64,000 bases of DNA, from positions 2,232,001 to 2,296,000 of the forward strand of contig OZ244931.1 in assembly GCA_965222215.1 (NCBI GenBank), read 5' to 3'. This document shows positions 20,721 to 29,478 of the stretch, in pieces. The position numbers and the translations under genes were made by a program. The notes beneath the pieces were generated by a model. That model had not been told where the DNA came from, did no database searches, and was given only the letters and a program-made list of their open reading frames with translations. How positions within the stretch are numbered: position 1 is the first letter of the stretch; the number at the start of each line of letters is the position of its first letter. This stretch comes from JABJAG01 sp965222215 (GTDB taxonomy: Bacteria > Pseudomonadota > Alphaproteobacteria > UBA6615).

Positions 20721-23700
20721 CAGGCGGCCTGCTCGAGCTGGATCAGCTGCGACTGCAGATCCACGATCATTTGCTGTTGCGACGACAGCAGCGTCGTCAG
20801 CCGCTGCACCTCGTCGTTCAACGACGCCAGCAGCGCGACCTGCTCGGTCGCCTGCGTTTCAACCGCGGCGACCACGTCGTTGCCCGGCTGGGTCGCGATC
20901 AGCGCCTCGACCACCTCGCGAACCCGATCGCGGTCGGACTGGAACGCGCCCGACGAGGCGAACGTCGTTCGGCTGAGGTCGACCAGCTGGCTGCCGAGGG
21001 CCGCGACGCGGTCACGCATCTCGGGGTCATTCGGCGAGGCGAACGCCTGCGCGGCCGCCGCCTCGAACGAGCCGCGCAGGCCGGTCAGCTGCGCCGCCGG
21101 GCTGACGTTGCTGAGCGCCGGGCCGGTGATCTCGTCGAGCAGGCCCTGCAGCGATCGGTTCGCCTGATCGAAATACGTCTCGAGCACCTGCGCCCGCTGC
21201 ATCGCGTGCAGGCGCTCCACCTCGACCAGGTCGGCGCCGAGCGCTTCCGCCTCGCGCAGCCGTTCCTCTTGCGCGTTTTCGAGCGCCTCGAGCGCCTGCG
21301 ACAACGGATCCGTGAAGCCCTCGATCTGCAGCCGGATCGCGTCGTCAAACCCCTCCGTCAGACCCTCGAGCGCCCGCTCGCGGGCCTCTTCGAGTTCGTC
21401 GGTCGAAATCCCGAACCGCTGCGCCTGCGTGGACAGATCCTCAAACTGCCGATTGATGCTTTCGATCGCGCGCTCGGCTTGCGTGATCTCTTCCGGGTCG
21501 AGGTCGATGTCCTCGAGCAGCTCCATGAGCGAGGTGACGGTTTGCAGGTTCTCGACGATGTCCTCGTGCGTCGACATGCGGATCGCGCGGTTGATCGGGT
21601 CGGCCTGCCCCTGCAGCGCGCCCGAAGCGAACACCCGGTCGGCCAGCGCGCCCGACGACGTCGAGCCGAACGGCGTGCCGCTGCCCTGCCGGATAAACAG
21701 GTGGATCGGCAGTTTCTTGTCATCGACTGACAGATCAAATTGCTCGATCAGGGCGTTGAGCGAGTCCGCCGCGTTCCGGGCAACATCGATCGTGACCTGC
21801 GGGTTTGCGCCATTGTCGACGCCCGTCGAGCCGAGCACGAAACGGCCGTCGCTGCCGAGGTTGACCTCGGTGCTGCCGTTCGGCCCGACCGACGTCTTGC
21901 CGCCGCCGAACAGGCCGCCGAACGCGCCGCCGGCCGCGCCGCCGATGATCCCGCCGAGCAACGTGCCCACCCCCGGGACGACAGAGCCGATCACCGCGCC
22001 GCCGACAGCGCCGATGCCGGAACCGATCGCGCCGCCGACCTGAGATCCGCCGAGCAGGGAGTTGACAAACATGCCCGCGCCGAAGCCCGCGCTGGCCCCG
22101 CCGAGAACGCTGGAAAGCGACGCGGACGTGAGAGACCCGGCAGACGCGGACAGGGTGCCCGGCCCCAGCTGCCCTGTCGCGGCGATCGCCGACAGCTGCG
22201 ACGATCCGGCGCCGAAGCCGAGCGACGTGCCGAAGGCGTCGATCGACGCGGTGATGCCGGAGAACCCGCCGCCGTTGAAAATCCCGCCGGTCGGCGGCAG
22301 CGAGAAACCGCCGCCGGAGCCGGACGAGGATCCACCACCGGCTGCCCCAACCGACGCACCCCCGACAGAACCCGCCCCGCCGCCGGCAACCGCTGTCCCC
22401 GCGATGAGCGGCTGGATCACCGTCGTAATGATCGGACGGATCGCCGCCTCGGCCGCGACCTGCGAAATCGCCCGAAGCCCGAACTCCTTGAACTCCTCCC
22501 AGAAATCCTTGTTCTCGTCCTTCAGCGCGCCGAAGATCGCATCGGCCCCGAAGTCGACGACAGCATCGACCGACCGCTCGGCGATGCGCTCGATCTCCTT
22601 GCGCGCGCGCTCGGCCGCCTTCGTCGACGCCTCGAGGGCCTTCTCGGTTTCTTCCTGCGCATCACGGCGGGCCTGCTGCGCCTCGATCTCTTTCTCGACC
22701 TCGACGAGGTACGCCTTCAGCTCTTCGCCCGACAGGTGCGTCGCATCGGCCTCGGCCTCGCGCAGCGCGATCGCCAGATCGCGCGCGTTGTTCGACTGGC
22801 CGATGAGCGAGGTCTCGAACCGTATGTCGGCGATGTTCGCCTTCGCGGCCTGCCGCTGTTTTTCCAGCTCCTCCTTGTGATCCTTCAGGAGGTCGACACC
22901 GTCCTTGACCGCCTTGAAGCGCTCGGCGACGGCCTTGCCGTTGTCGCTCTGGGCGCCCGAGTTATCTTCCGTTTCGGACGTGTTCTCGGACGTCGCGGAG
23001 TTGAGATAGATGACCTGCTCACCGAGCGCGGCAAAGGACGCCTGCGCCTCGTCGGCCTCGCCGCGCAGCTCGCGCAGCTCGCCCTGCATGGCCTTGAGCA
23101 ACCGGCGGTCGCCCTGCCGGAGACGGTTTTGCGCAAACGGATCGCCCATGAGATCCGGCCCGAGATCCTCGCCGCCGAACCTGTCGCGAAGGAGCCCCTC
23201 CTGCTCGCGGACGGCCGACTGCGCCAGCTCGGTGCGCTCACGGCCGATGGCGAGGGCATTCTCGAGGCGTGCGGCCGCCTCCTTACGCTTGAGATCGGCC
23301 GCCTCGATCGATGTGTCGTTGGCATCGCGCAGGGCCTTGTCGGCCGCGTCGACCGCATCCTCGAATGTGCGCTCCGCCGCGGCGGCGGCATCGAGGTTCA
23401 GGGTCAGCGTGCCCAACCCGCCGGCGACCATGCCGATCGCAGCGCCCCATGGCCCGAACGCCGAACCGAGACGCATCCCTATAAGGGCGCCGCCGGCGGC
23501 CGTGACCCCCTGAATATTGTCCGCGAGGAACTCGAGCGAGTCGGCGACGGTTGGAACCACCTGCTCGCCGACGCGCAACGCCGCGGCCTCGAGCTTCGCG
23601 AAGGACGCGTCGAGCCTGCCGCCCAGCTCGTCCGCCGTCGCCGCAAACGCCTTGTTGAGGTCGCCCTCGGTTGTCGCCGCCAGCGAGGCGAACACCTCGC

Positions 23701-24673
23701 GCGTCGCGTCCGCGTTCTTGCCGGCAAGGTTCAGCACGCCGGTCAGCGCGCGAACGTTCGGGAACAGGCTGGCCAGCGCGGCCTCGTTCCCCCCCACGGC
23801 CTCCTGCAGGGTGAACAGCACCGACAACAGGCCCTGATCGGCGAGCTGGTCACGCAGGCCCTGCGCCGTCAGGCCGAGCTCCTCGAGCGCATCCCGGGCA
23901 CCCTTGGACGGGTTCAGGATCGAGTTGAAGGTCGCGACCAGCTGGGTCGACGCCTCGTCGGTGCTTGTGCCGAGCTTGGTCATCGAGGCGAGCGCCGCGA
24001 CGACCTCGTTGAACTCGACCTCGAGCTGCGAGGCGATCGGCAAGACGCGGCCGAGCACCGGCGCAAAGCTCGCCGCCTCGGCCTTGCCCTCGCGAACGCC
24101 GGCAACAAGGATCGCGGTCGCCTCGCCGGCGGACATGGCCGCGGGACCATAGGCGTTGATCGCGGACGTCACCGCATCCGCAACCGTCGACGTCTCGCCC
24201 AGACCGGCCGTCGCCGCCTTCGCTGATTTTTCGAGGATATCGAGGGCCTGCGCGCCGCGGGCGCCGGCCGACGTGATGAAGAACATGGCGTCGGCCAACT
24301 CGCGCGGGCCGCGGCGAACCTCCGGCGCCATCTCGCGGATCTGGCTCCGCCAGAGTTCGATCTGGCCGCGCGAGATCCCGACGAGCGCGTTCATGCGAAC
24401 GAGCGCATCGTCATACTCCCGCGTCACGTTGACGAGGGAGCGCAGCCCGGCGCCGGCGCCAAGGGCGGCAATCCCGCCCTGAACGCTGGTCAGCTGCCGG
24501 GCAAAAGCACGCGAGCGCGCCGTGGCGCTCTCCATGCTCCGCTCGAACCGGCGCGAGAAGGACTGCACGCTGTTCCCCGCGCGGCCCATATCGCCCTGCA
24601 TGCGCCGCAACTCGCGACGCAGCTGTTCTGTATCCGCCTCGATCGCGACGATCAGGCGGTCAAGTTCTGCCAT
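20720..24673 (-). CDS. Tail tape measure protein
   Basis: 1317 residues, the longest phage gene. The TP901-type core is at about residues 100-330 (REMAPEVRRGPRELADAMFF, then ALASMTKLGTSTDEA). Long coiled-coil stretches follow (around 520-760), then a Gly/Ala-rich hydrophobic zone at about 780-960 that is typical of DNA-injection segments, then more helices. It sets tail length and is packed inside the tail tube. The gene carries one of the seven 13-bp palindromes at 20959-20971. Confidence 0.92.
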   Translation of the reverse strand: MAELDRLIVAIEADTEQLRRELRRMQGDMGRAGNSVQSFSRRFERSMESATARSRAFARQLTSVQGGIAALGAGAGLRSLVNVTREYDDALVRMNALVGISRGQIELWRSQIREMAPEVRRGPRELADAMFFITSAGARGAQALDILEKSAKAATAGLGETSTVADAVTSAINAYGPAAMSAGEATAILVAGVREGKAEAASFAPVLGRVLPIASQLEVEFNEVVAALASMTKLGTSTDEASTQLVATFNSILNPSKGARDALEELGLTAQGLRDQLADQGLLSVLFTLQEAVGGNEAALASLFPNVRALTGVLNLAGKNADATREVFASLAATTEGDLNKAFAATADELGGRLDASFAKLEAAALRVGEQVVPTVADSLEFLADNIQGVTAAGGALIGMRLGSAFGPWGAAIGMVAGGLGTLTLNLDAAAAAERTFEDAVDAADKALRDANDTSIEAADLKRKEAAARLENALAIGRERTELAQSAVREQEGLLRDRFGGEDLGPDLMGDPFAQNRLRQGDRRLLKAMQGELRELRGEADEAQASFAALGEQVIYLNSATSENTSETEDNSGAQSDNGKAVAERFKAVKDGVDLLKDHKEELEKQRQAAKANIADIRFETSLIGQSNNARDLAIALREAEADATHLSGEELKAYLVEVEKEIEAQQARRDAQEETEKALEASTKAAERARKEIERIAERSVDAVVDFGADAIFGALKDENKDFWEEFKEFGLRAISQVAAEAAIRPIITTVIQPLIAGTAVAGGGAGSVGGASVGAAGGGSSSGSGGGFSLPPTGGIFNGGGFSGITASIDAFGTSLGFGAGSSQLSAIAATGQLGPGTLSASAGSLTSASLSSVLGGASAGFGAGMFVNSLLGGSQVGGAIGSGIGAVGGAVIGSVVPGVGTLLGGIIGGAAGGAFGGLFGGGKTSVGPNGSTEVNLGSDGRFVLGSTGVDNGANPQVTIDVARNAADSLNALIEQFDLSVDDKKLPIHLFIRQGSGTPFGSTSSGALADRVFASGALQGQADPINRAIRMSTHEDIVENLQTVTSLMELLEDIDLDPEEITQAERAIESINRQFEDLSTQAQRFGISTDELEEARERALEGLTEGFDDAIRLQIEGFTDPLSQALEALENAQEERLREAEALGADLVEVERLHAMQRAQVLETYFDQANRSLQGLLDEITGPALSNVSPAAQLTGLRGSFEAAAAQAFASPNDPEMRDRVAALGSQLVDLSRTTFASSGAFQSDRDRVREVVEALIATQPGNDVVAAVETQATEQVALLASLNDEVQRLTTLLSSQQQMIVDLQSQLIQLEQAA
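20959..20971. repeat. 13-bp dispersed palindrome, copy 1 (CGAACGTCGTTCG)
   Basis: Perfect palindrome with a T at the centre, inside the tape measure gene, coding RTTF on the minus strand. One of seven exact copies in the prophage. Confidence 0.85.
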
Positions 24674-24689
24674 TTTGTCTGCTGCCTAC

Positions 24690-24944
24690 TTACCCGGCGC
24701 CCGGCTTCGCGCCGGCAGCGAGCTCGGGGTGCTCCGCCACCATCTGGTCAAAGAACTCATCGAGGCCATCGAGGTCGCGCACAGGCGTGGCGGACTTGAC
24801 ACCTTGCATGTCGAGCCAGCCATCGAGGGCGCGGCAGAACTCGGTGAGGGTCTCTGACCAGAAAACATCGGGCGTCCAGCCCAGACGGCTATAAGCGATT
24901 TCGCGTAGGTGATCGAAATCTATGCCGTCTGGGCTTCCCCTTCC
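24690..24944 (-). CDS. Tail assembly chaperone C-terminal domain, reached by -1 frameshift
   Basis: 84 codons in the -1 frame relative to the preceding gene. The segment IDFDHLREIAYSRLGWTPDVFW resembles (in its order of Asp/Phe, Leu and Trp positions) the TAC_6 chaperones next to the tape measure in gene-transfer-agent-like tails. There is no ATG, GTG or TTG start in this frame before the conserved part. The overlap contains GCG-GGG-GAA within a run of five G (24943-24947), where a P-site tRNA-Gly could re-pair on GGG after a one-base slip. The product would be a 203-residue fusion. The tape measure gene starts 17 bases later. Confidence 0.65.
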   Translation of the reverse strand, partial: GRGSPDGIDFDHLREIAYSRLGWTPDVFWSETLTEFCRALDGWLDMQGVKSATPVRDLDGLDEFFDQMVAEHPELAAGAKPGAG

Positions 24945-25300
24945 CCCGCGGCGGGATCGTCGTCGCCATCGGACAGGCGGTGCCGCAGGCTGCCCTGAAG
25001 CGCGCCCGTGCAGAGATCGAGGATCACCGGCAGGAAGGACGTCGGCCCCTCCTCGAACACCAGCTCCATGATCTCCTGCTCCTTCATGCGACACCCGCTG
25101 GACTTGACCGCGATCGCAATGACGCCGGCGACCTTCGTTACCGACCATTGGTTCTGGGCAATCTCCTGCGCGAGCGTCAGGCAACCGCCGAACGCCCCCT
25201 CGATCTTCGCGATCAGGTCGAACGTCGGGCGTACCGTGTAATCCGTGCCGTCGAGGGTTATGACAACCTCGTTGCGGTGCTTGTTTGGCGTTGTGGCCAT
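24920..25300 (-). CDS. Tail assembly protein of the GTA gp10 type
   Basis: 126 residues beginning MATTPNKHRNEVVITLDG, with the family's pattern of an N-terminal beta unit, PTFDLIAKIEGAFG and a helical segment (WSVTKVAGVIAIAVKSSG). This family precedes the tail chaperone and tape measure in GTA-like tail modules. The start overlaps the stop of the preceding gene by one base. The last codons overlap the -1 frame ORF that carries the chaperone domain. Confidence 0.78.
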   Translation of the reverse strand: MATTPNKHRNEVVITLDGTDYTVRPTFDLIAKIEGAFGGCLTLAQEIAQNQWSVTKVAGVIAIAVKSSGCRMKEQEIMELVFEEGPTSFLPVILDLCTGALQGSLRHRLSDGDDDPAAGEGEAQTA

Positions 25301-25668
25301 TATTCTTCTGCATCCTCTTCAGGGGTTTCGTCGTCAGCGTCGACCGCGGGCAGATCGGCGAAGCGCCGGAACGCCTCCGCCTTGCCCCGCACTCGCTCAC
25401 CGTTCGGGAGCTCGTACACGCCACCACCGACATGTTCGGGCTCGGGCGACTCCGGGGCGCGCGCGACGAGACTGATCTCGTGTTCGCGCCCGATCGTCTG
25501 TCTTGCCGAGACCACCTGCCATTCGGCGCCGTCATCGAAGACAACGGTTGACCCAACAGCCGGCGCCGCATCGAGGTGCCCCTCGATACGGGCCGAGCCG
25601 TCACGGACGCGAACGCTGACCGTGACGGCCCGGCCGTCAATTTCGACCCGTTTGCGCTGCCACGGCAT
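25300..25668 (-). CDS. Tail-module protein of unknown function
   Basis: 122 residues from the ATG at 25668; upstream extension is a shadow of the tail tube gene. The N-terminal half looks beta-stranded (KRVEIDGRAVTVSVRVRDG), the end is strongly acidic (PAVDADDETPEEDAEE). Sits between the tail tube and the gp10-type gene; the upstream stop is 2 bases away and the downstream start overlaps by one base. Confidence 0.62.
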   Translation of the reverse strand: MPWQRKRVEIDGRAVTVSVRVRDGSARIEGHLDAAPAVGSTVVFDDGAEWQVVSARQTIGREHEISLVARAPESPEPEHVGGGVYELPNGERVRGKAEAFRRFADLPAVDADDETPEEDAEE

Positions 25669-25669
25669 G

Positions 25670-26083
25670 CTAGGCAGCCGTGTACGTGCCGTCCGCGGCA
25701 CGGCGGAACGTGCAGCTGAAGGTCTCGGCGTCGTTGTAGGGCCCGCCGCGCTCGTAATCCTCGACGAGGAACGACGCGACATAGGTGTCCCCGTTGGGGA
25801 ACGTGATCTGGTAGTTGGCCGCGGTGCGCGCGAACGCATGACCGCGCAGCGTCTCCTCGGTTGCGCCGTCCTTGAAGACGCCATCCCCGGAAAGCACGCA
25901 AGACTGGACGCCGGCGTCGGCGAGCAGCTCCTGAATGCCCGACGAGTCGTCGGCCGTCACGTCGACGAGCTGGTTGTTGATTGAGAAACGCTTCGAGCGG
26001 AACGGCCCGATCGTTGTGAACGTCTCGGACGACGCACCGTCGCCCACCGCGATCACCATGTCGCGGCCTTTTCCTGCTGTCAT
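25670..26083 (-). CDS. Major tail tube protein, TP901-1 type
   Basis: 137 residues from the ATG at 26083, which has a near-perfect GGAGGAAAG ribosome site, as expected for an abundant virion protein. The tail tube pattern is visible: KRFSINNQLVDVT, then DSSGIQELLADAGV, and the C-terminal GTYTAA. It polymerises into the tail tube around the tape measure. Position between the tail completion and chaperone genes agrees. Confidence 0.85.
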   Translation of the reverse strand: MTAGKGRDMVIAVGDGASSETFTTIGPFRSKRFSINNQLVDVTADDSSGIQELLADAGVQSCVLSGDGVFKDGATEETLRGHAFARTAANYQITFPNGDTYVASFLVEDYERGGPYNDAETFSCTFRRAADGTYTAA

Positions 26084-26188
26084 GTTCTTTCCTCCGGTAG
26101 CAGAAAGGCCGCGCCCGAGGGTGCGGCCCAGATATGCCGGCAACGCCGGCGCGAGAGACCTGAGCGGGAAGCCGCCCGGCCGTAATTC

Positions 26189-26593
26189 CTATTCGTGCAG
26201 CTTCGCGCGGATCCGCTGGACGCCGTGACGGGTGATCCCGTCCGGGTCATCGAACGCGGTCTGGAACTCGACGGTCATGACCGCGAGGCTCCCGCCGACG
26301 ATCGGCAGGCTGGCGTGGTGCAGCACGTCATACGCCGCCGCCATGATCCGGCGGACCTCGAGCATGCCGCGCAGCCGCGACCAGTGATGGATCGTGAACG
26401 TGGCCTCGGTGCCGAGGCCGCCGTCCGTGTCCCACGGCAGGTTCGTCGTTTCGCCGAGGTCGGTGTATGGGTACGCCGTGCCCTGCGGCACATGGTCATA
26501 GATCCGGCCGCCGACCAGCGCCACGAACGGCGCGTCGCCCGACAGCGCGTCATAGATCGCCTTGTGCAGCGGCAGGGTCAGATCACCCGACAC
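26189..26593 (-). CDS. Tail completion protein, DUF3168 family
   Basis: 134 residues. DUF3168 hallmarks: LHKAIYDALSGDAPFVALVGGRIYD spread over the N terminus, then TFTIHHWSRLRGMLEVRRI and a C-terminal GVQRIRAKLHE. Members cap the tail tube at the neck. Its start overlaps the end of the preceding HK97 gp10-type gene by 11 bases. Confidence 0.85.
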   Translation of the reverse strand: MSGDLTLPLHKAIYDALSGDAPFVALVGGRIYDHVPQGTAYPYTDLGETTNLPWDTDGGLGTEATFTIHHWSRLRGMLEVRRIMAAAYDVLHHASLPIVGGSLAVMTVEFQTAFDDPDGITRHGVQRIRAKLHE

Positions 26594-27050
26594 GGGTTCC
26601 CGCCTTTCTCAACGCGCGCCCGATCGCCTCATCCATGGCCCGGAGCACGTCCGCTTTCTTCGCCTCGAACGACGGCAGCACAAACGGCTCGGCCGGCGTG
26701 CCGGGATGGTTCACCTTGGTGCCGGCGCGCGGGCCGCGCTTTTCCATCCGCACGCCCGGCGCGGTGCCGAACTCCTTGAAGTGCGCGCGCCAGCCGGCCC
26801 GCTGCCGCGCGCCCTTCGTCCGGGCGCCCGGCCCGACCTCGACCTTCGTGCCGCCCCGCGAGACCCGAACCTCGACCGCCGATGCCATGTCGGGGTCGCC
26901 GGAACCAAGCTGGGTCAGCATCTCGAACCGCACCTCTTCGGCAATCGCGCCCTGCTCCTCGCGCAGCTCCGCGCGAATATTCGCCGGCATGTTGCGCAGC
27001 TTGCGGGACAACCGGCGGGAGCCCTTGAAGGTCACGCGGTTCTTGGCCAT
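26583..27050 (-). CDS. HK97 gp10-family neck protein
   Basis: 155 residues, basic. Shows the family's order: FKGSRRLSRKLRNMP, VEVGPGARTKGARQ, then HFKEFGTAP and the C-terminal PFVLPSFEAKKADVLRAMDE. These proteins sit at the head-tail neck. Start overlaps the preceding stop by one base. Confidence 0.85.
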   Translation of the reverse strand: MAKNRVTFKGSRRLSRKLRNMPANIRAELREEQGAIAEEVRFEMLTQLGSGDPDMASAVEVRVSRGGTKVEVGPGARTKGARQRAGWRAHFKEFGTAPGVRMEKRGPRAGTKVNHPGTPAEPFVLPSFEAKKADVLRAMDEAIGRALRKAGTRVG

Positions 27051-27391
27051 CAGGTCGCGACCCCCTCTTCCGCCTCAAACATCCGCTTGAGCGCACGCTC
27101 GCCCGGATCCGGGAACTCGCGAATGTTCAGGATCTTGTCGCCGTTCGTCACCCAGCGGATGCGCATGGACGCATCGAGCGCGACCGACGTGTCGTGCCAC
27201 ATCGTGATCGTGTACCGGGCCATCGCCGTGATCTGCCCGCCGTCATCGTCCTCGGCGCCGCTTTTCGGCACGATCCGGCACCAGACCGGCGAGCCGACAT
27301 CGGACCACGCGTCCGTCTGCCCGCCATACCCATCGTCCGTCGTGCCGTGGGACTGGAACTGGATCCGCTGATCCATGGCGCCCGGGTTCAT
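27050..27391 (-). CDS. Head-tail adaptor / head closure protein
   Basis: 113 residues from the ATG at 27391, which overlaps the stop of the connector gene (ATGA). Pattern of phage head-tail joining proteins: an N-terminal RIQFQSHGTTDDGYGG, WSDVGSPVWCRIVP, then RYTITMWHDTSV and a C-terminal ILNIREFPDPGERALKRM. Forms the ring closing the portal to the tail. Confidence 0.82.
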   Translation of the reverse strand: MNPGAMDQRIQFQSHGTTDDGYGGQTDAWSDVGSPVWCRIVPKSGAEDDDGGQITAMARYTITMWHDTSVALDASMRIRWVTNGDKILNIREFPDPGERALKRMFEAEEGVAT

Positions 27392-27963
27392 CCGAAGCGC
27401 CTTACCGCCAGCGGCTTGGCGAGATACTCGGCCGTCTTCGGCACATCGTGGAACTGCGTACCCGCCTGCACCGCCGAGCGGTGCTGATACCAGTGGCCGA
27501 TCACCGTTTTCATCGCGTGGACCAGGTCGGCAGGCGTCTCCGAATAGCCGGCCACAAACAGGATCCGAACGGCGTTCGGCTCGGCGCGGGTCTGGGGATA
27601 GGTCTGACCGTAGGCAGGATATATCCGCCCCGGCGTCGAGCGAGCGTCGACGGTATAGAGCGAGGAACTCCACGTCGCCTCGGATCCGTCAGTGTCCGTG
27701 TACTTGATCGATGTGACCGAGACCAACGGCGGTCTTGGGATCTCGATCTCGCCGCGGGCGGGAAACCCGTCGAGCGTATACTCGAGCGTCGCCTGCACGA
27801 GCTGGCGGCGCGTCAACCCCTCGCACCATCGGCGGGCGGTGATGGTGAGCGCTGTGATGTAGTCGTCGTCGGCCGAGTGGCTGACGCGCAGATGTTCTTT
27901 CGCATCGGCCAGCGTAATCGGCTCGGCCGCCGGCGGCGTGACTTCGTAAATCGATCCGATCAT
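27388..27963 (-). CDS. Head-tail connector protein
   Basis: 191 residues from the ATG at 27963. The gp6-like connector motif is clear: PITLADAKEHLRV, then ALTITARRWCEGLTRRQL, then RIYPAYGQTYPQTR and AVRILFVAGY, ending in a helical tail. These small helical proteins form the adaptor ring below the portal. Four-base overlaps on both sides. Confidence 0.85.
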   Translation of the reverse strand: MIGSIYEVTPPAAEPITLADAKEHLRVSHSADDDYITALTITARRWCEGLTRRQLVQATLEYTLDGFPARGEIEIPRPPLVSVTSIKYTDTDGSEATWSSSLYTVDARSTPGRIYPAYGQTYPQTRAEPNAVRILFVAGYSETPADLVHAMKTVIGHWYQHRSAVQAGTQFHDVPKTAEYLAKPLAVRRFG

Positions 27964-28613
27964 GATGCCCTCCGCATGGACGCGAGCCCCCGCAACGCAT
28001 CCGTCAGGGGAACGTGAGGCCACGTCGTCACCTTCGAGCGGGGCGAGGCGTTTACAACCTCGATGCCGCGCGCGGCGAGCGGCTCCTTGAGGCCGTCGAA
28101 GTGCGCCGCGAATTCCTCGTAGGGCGCCGCAACCGCGAGGCCCGGCGGGTGCGAGCCGAAGTTATGCGTGCGGCCGTCTTCGCCCGGCTGCATGTCGAAG
28201 CCCACGAGAACGATCGTCGACACGCCGAGGTGCACCGCGAGGTGGACCGCCTGATAGCCGCTGTTCATGCCGGTGCGAAGCGCATGCGGTGCGGGATCGA
28301 AGCCCGCCTCGCCGGTGTTTTCCAGAAGCCTGACGCCGGGCTGGGTCACATCGGGATCCAGCGCGACCTTCAGGCCGGCGAACTCCGAGGCGCCGCGCGG
28401 CCAGTGATAGTCCCACCAGCGCGCGTCGCACGAGTAAAGCAGGTCCGCCCACGGCGCGAGGCGGAACTGGTCGGAAACGGCGATCGATCGCACCCGCGCA
28501 CCGAGGCCGGATATGGCGGCGGCGTCGTGCCGCGTGAACGAGGGGCCGCTCGCCATGATGACGCAGGCCGCCCCGTCCCAATCGCGCGGGACGCGCCAGT
28601 ACTTGTTCGACAT
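27960..28613 (-). CDS. MptE/DUF115-like protein in the head-tail module
   Basis: 217 residues. The N terminus ACVIMASGPSFT is a Rossmann-type GPS loop, and LLYSCDARWWDYHW, GMNSGYQAVHLAVHLG and IVLVGFDMQPGEDG follow in the order seen in MptE-like/DUF115 proteins, some of which bind nucleotide sugars or pterin diphosphates. Such a gene is not needed for assembly; I infer an accessory role such as glycan modification. It overlaps the connector start by 4 bases, so it is transcribed with virion genes. Confidence 0.6.
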   Translation of the reverse strand: MSNKYWRVPRDWDGAACVIMASGPSFTRHDAAAISGLGARVRSIAVSDQFRLAPWADLLYSCDARWWDYHWPRGASEFAGLKVALDPDVTQPGVRLLENTGEAGFDPAPHALRTGMNSGYQAVHLAVHLGVSTIVLVGFDMQPGEDGRTHNFGSHPPGLAVAAPYEEFAAHFDGLKEPLAARGIEVVNASPRSKVTTWPHVPLTDALRGLASMRRAS

Positions 28614-28634
28614 GCCGCGCCCCGCCGCCGATCG

Positions 28635-28832
28635 CTACTTTTTGGCGCTTTTCTTCGCGGCCGACTTTTTCGCCGCAGGCTTGCGCTTTTCCTGCTTTTC
28701 CTTTGCGTCGCCGGACGCGACCAGCTCGTCGCCGACCTCTTTCGGCAACTCGCGGGTGACGCCGGCGGACAGGCGGCGGCGGGCGCCGAGGAAATTGCGG
28801 TCGACGTTGTTCAGGATTTCATACTTGGGCAT
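28635..28832 (-). CDS. 65-residue phage protein with lysine-rich tail
   Basis: From the ATG at 28832 (GGAGG ribosome site). Residues 1-40 are ordinary (KYEILNNVDRNFLGARRR), the last 25 are Lys/Ala repeats (KKSAAKKSAKK). Resembles small phage head proteins with disordered basic tails that could touch DNA, but no family is assigned. Confidence 0.65.
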   Translation of the reverse strand: MPKYEILNNVDRNFLGARRRLSAGVTRELPKEVGDELVASGDAKEKQEKRKPAAKKSAAKKSAKK

Positions 28833-28860
28833 GGGGCACCTCCAGTTTCGGGCAAACCAG

Positions 28861-28892
28861 AAAACCGCCCCGGCCATGGTCAGCCGGGGCGG
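28861..28892 (-). terminator. Hairpin with T-run after the decoration-like gene
   Basis: Perfect 10-bp GC stem (28865-28874 with 28883-28892, 8-base loop) followed on the minus strand by TTTT at 28864-28861. Lies between the gene ending at 28919 and the one starting at 28832. Could be a partial terminator or an mRNA stabiliser. Confidence 0.7.
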
Positions 28893-28918
28893 GTCTGGTA
28901 GATCAGGACCGCGGGCGG

Positions 28919-29365
28919 TTAGCCGACGATCTCGTCGACGGTCGACACATCGTCAGCCGGCTGGTAGCGGGCATCGAAGCCGAACAGCGCGGCCCCCATG
29001 TCGCTCGTCGCCGTGCCAACGGTCACCGACAACCGGACGTGCGTGAAGTCGTTGTCGACATCCAGCTCATCCGATCGACAGTTGATCACCGCCTGCTTGT
29101 TGGAGTCGCTGCCGCCATCGGTCAGCTGCGTGATCGCCTTTCCGGTCACGTCCTTGGCGCCTGTGCCGGATGCGTCCGTGGCCTGCTCGAGCTTGGCGTC
29201 GATCGTTGCGGACGACCCGAGATCGCCGGCCATGACCACCGCCATGACATTGTCGAAATCCGCCATCGAGACCCAGCCCGTTGTGTAGGCGGCCGCTGTG
29301 TAGGCATCGGGATCGATCACCGCCATCAGCGGCGCGCGATCGCTCGGAGAAACGTTCGGGTTCAT
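28919..29365 (-). CDS. Head decoration-like phage protein
   Basis: 148 residues immediately after the major capsid gene. Acidic, no hydrophobic segment, predicted mixed fold (WVSMADFDNVMAVVMAGDLG, then FTHVRLSVTVGTATSDMGA). Position and size fit a capsid decoration or head-stabilising protein, but the family is not recognised. GGAGG ribosome site upstream (AGGAGGTTC). Confidence 0.6.
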   Translation of the reverse strand: MNPNVSPSDRAPLMAVIDPDAYTAAAYTTGWVSMADFDNVMAVVMAGDLGSSATIDAKLEQATDASGTGAKDVTGKAITQLTDGGSDSNKQAVINCRSDELDVDNDFTHVRLSVTVGTATSDMGAALFGFDARYQPADDVSTVDEIVG

Positions 29366-29437
29366 CTGAACCTCCTGTGTTGCGCGCCGACCGGCGGCGG
29401 CGCGGTTGTGTGGGCCTCAAGGGCCAGAAGCCGGAAA

Positions 29438-29463
29438 CCCGGGCAGCGATGAAGCTGCCCGGG
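29438..29463 (-). terminator. Hairpin between capsid and decoration genes
   Basis: Perfect 10-bp stem (29438-29447 with 29454-29463) with a 6-base loop; only a short TTT follows on the minus strand, so it may be a processing or stabilising stem more than a terminator. Confidence 0.5.
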
Positions 29464-29478
29464 CCTCTCGCCTGATCG

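Noticed and set aside
24690..25901. 403-codon frame as a single gene
   Set aside because: Only the last 84 codons look like protein (chaperone). The rest is out of frame with the tube and gp10-type genes.
27050..27673. 207-codon version of the head closure protein
   Set aside because: The ATG at 27391 overlaps the connector stop and starts the conserved domain; the extension is a shadow of the connector gene.
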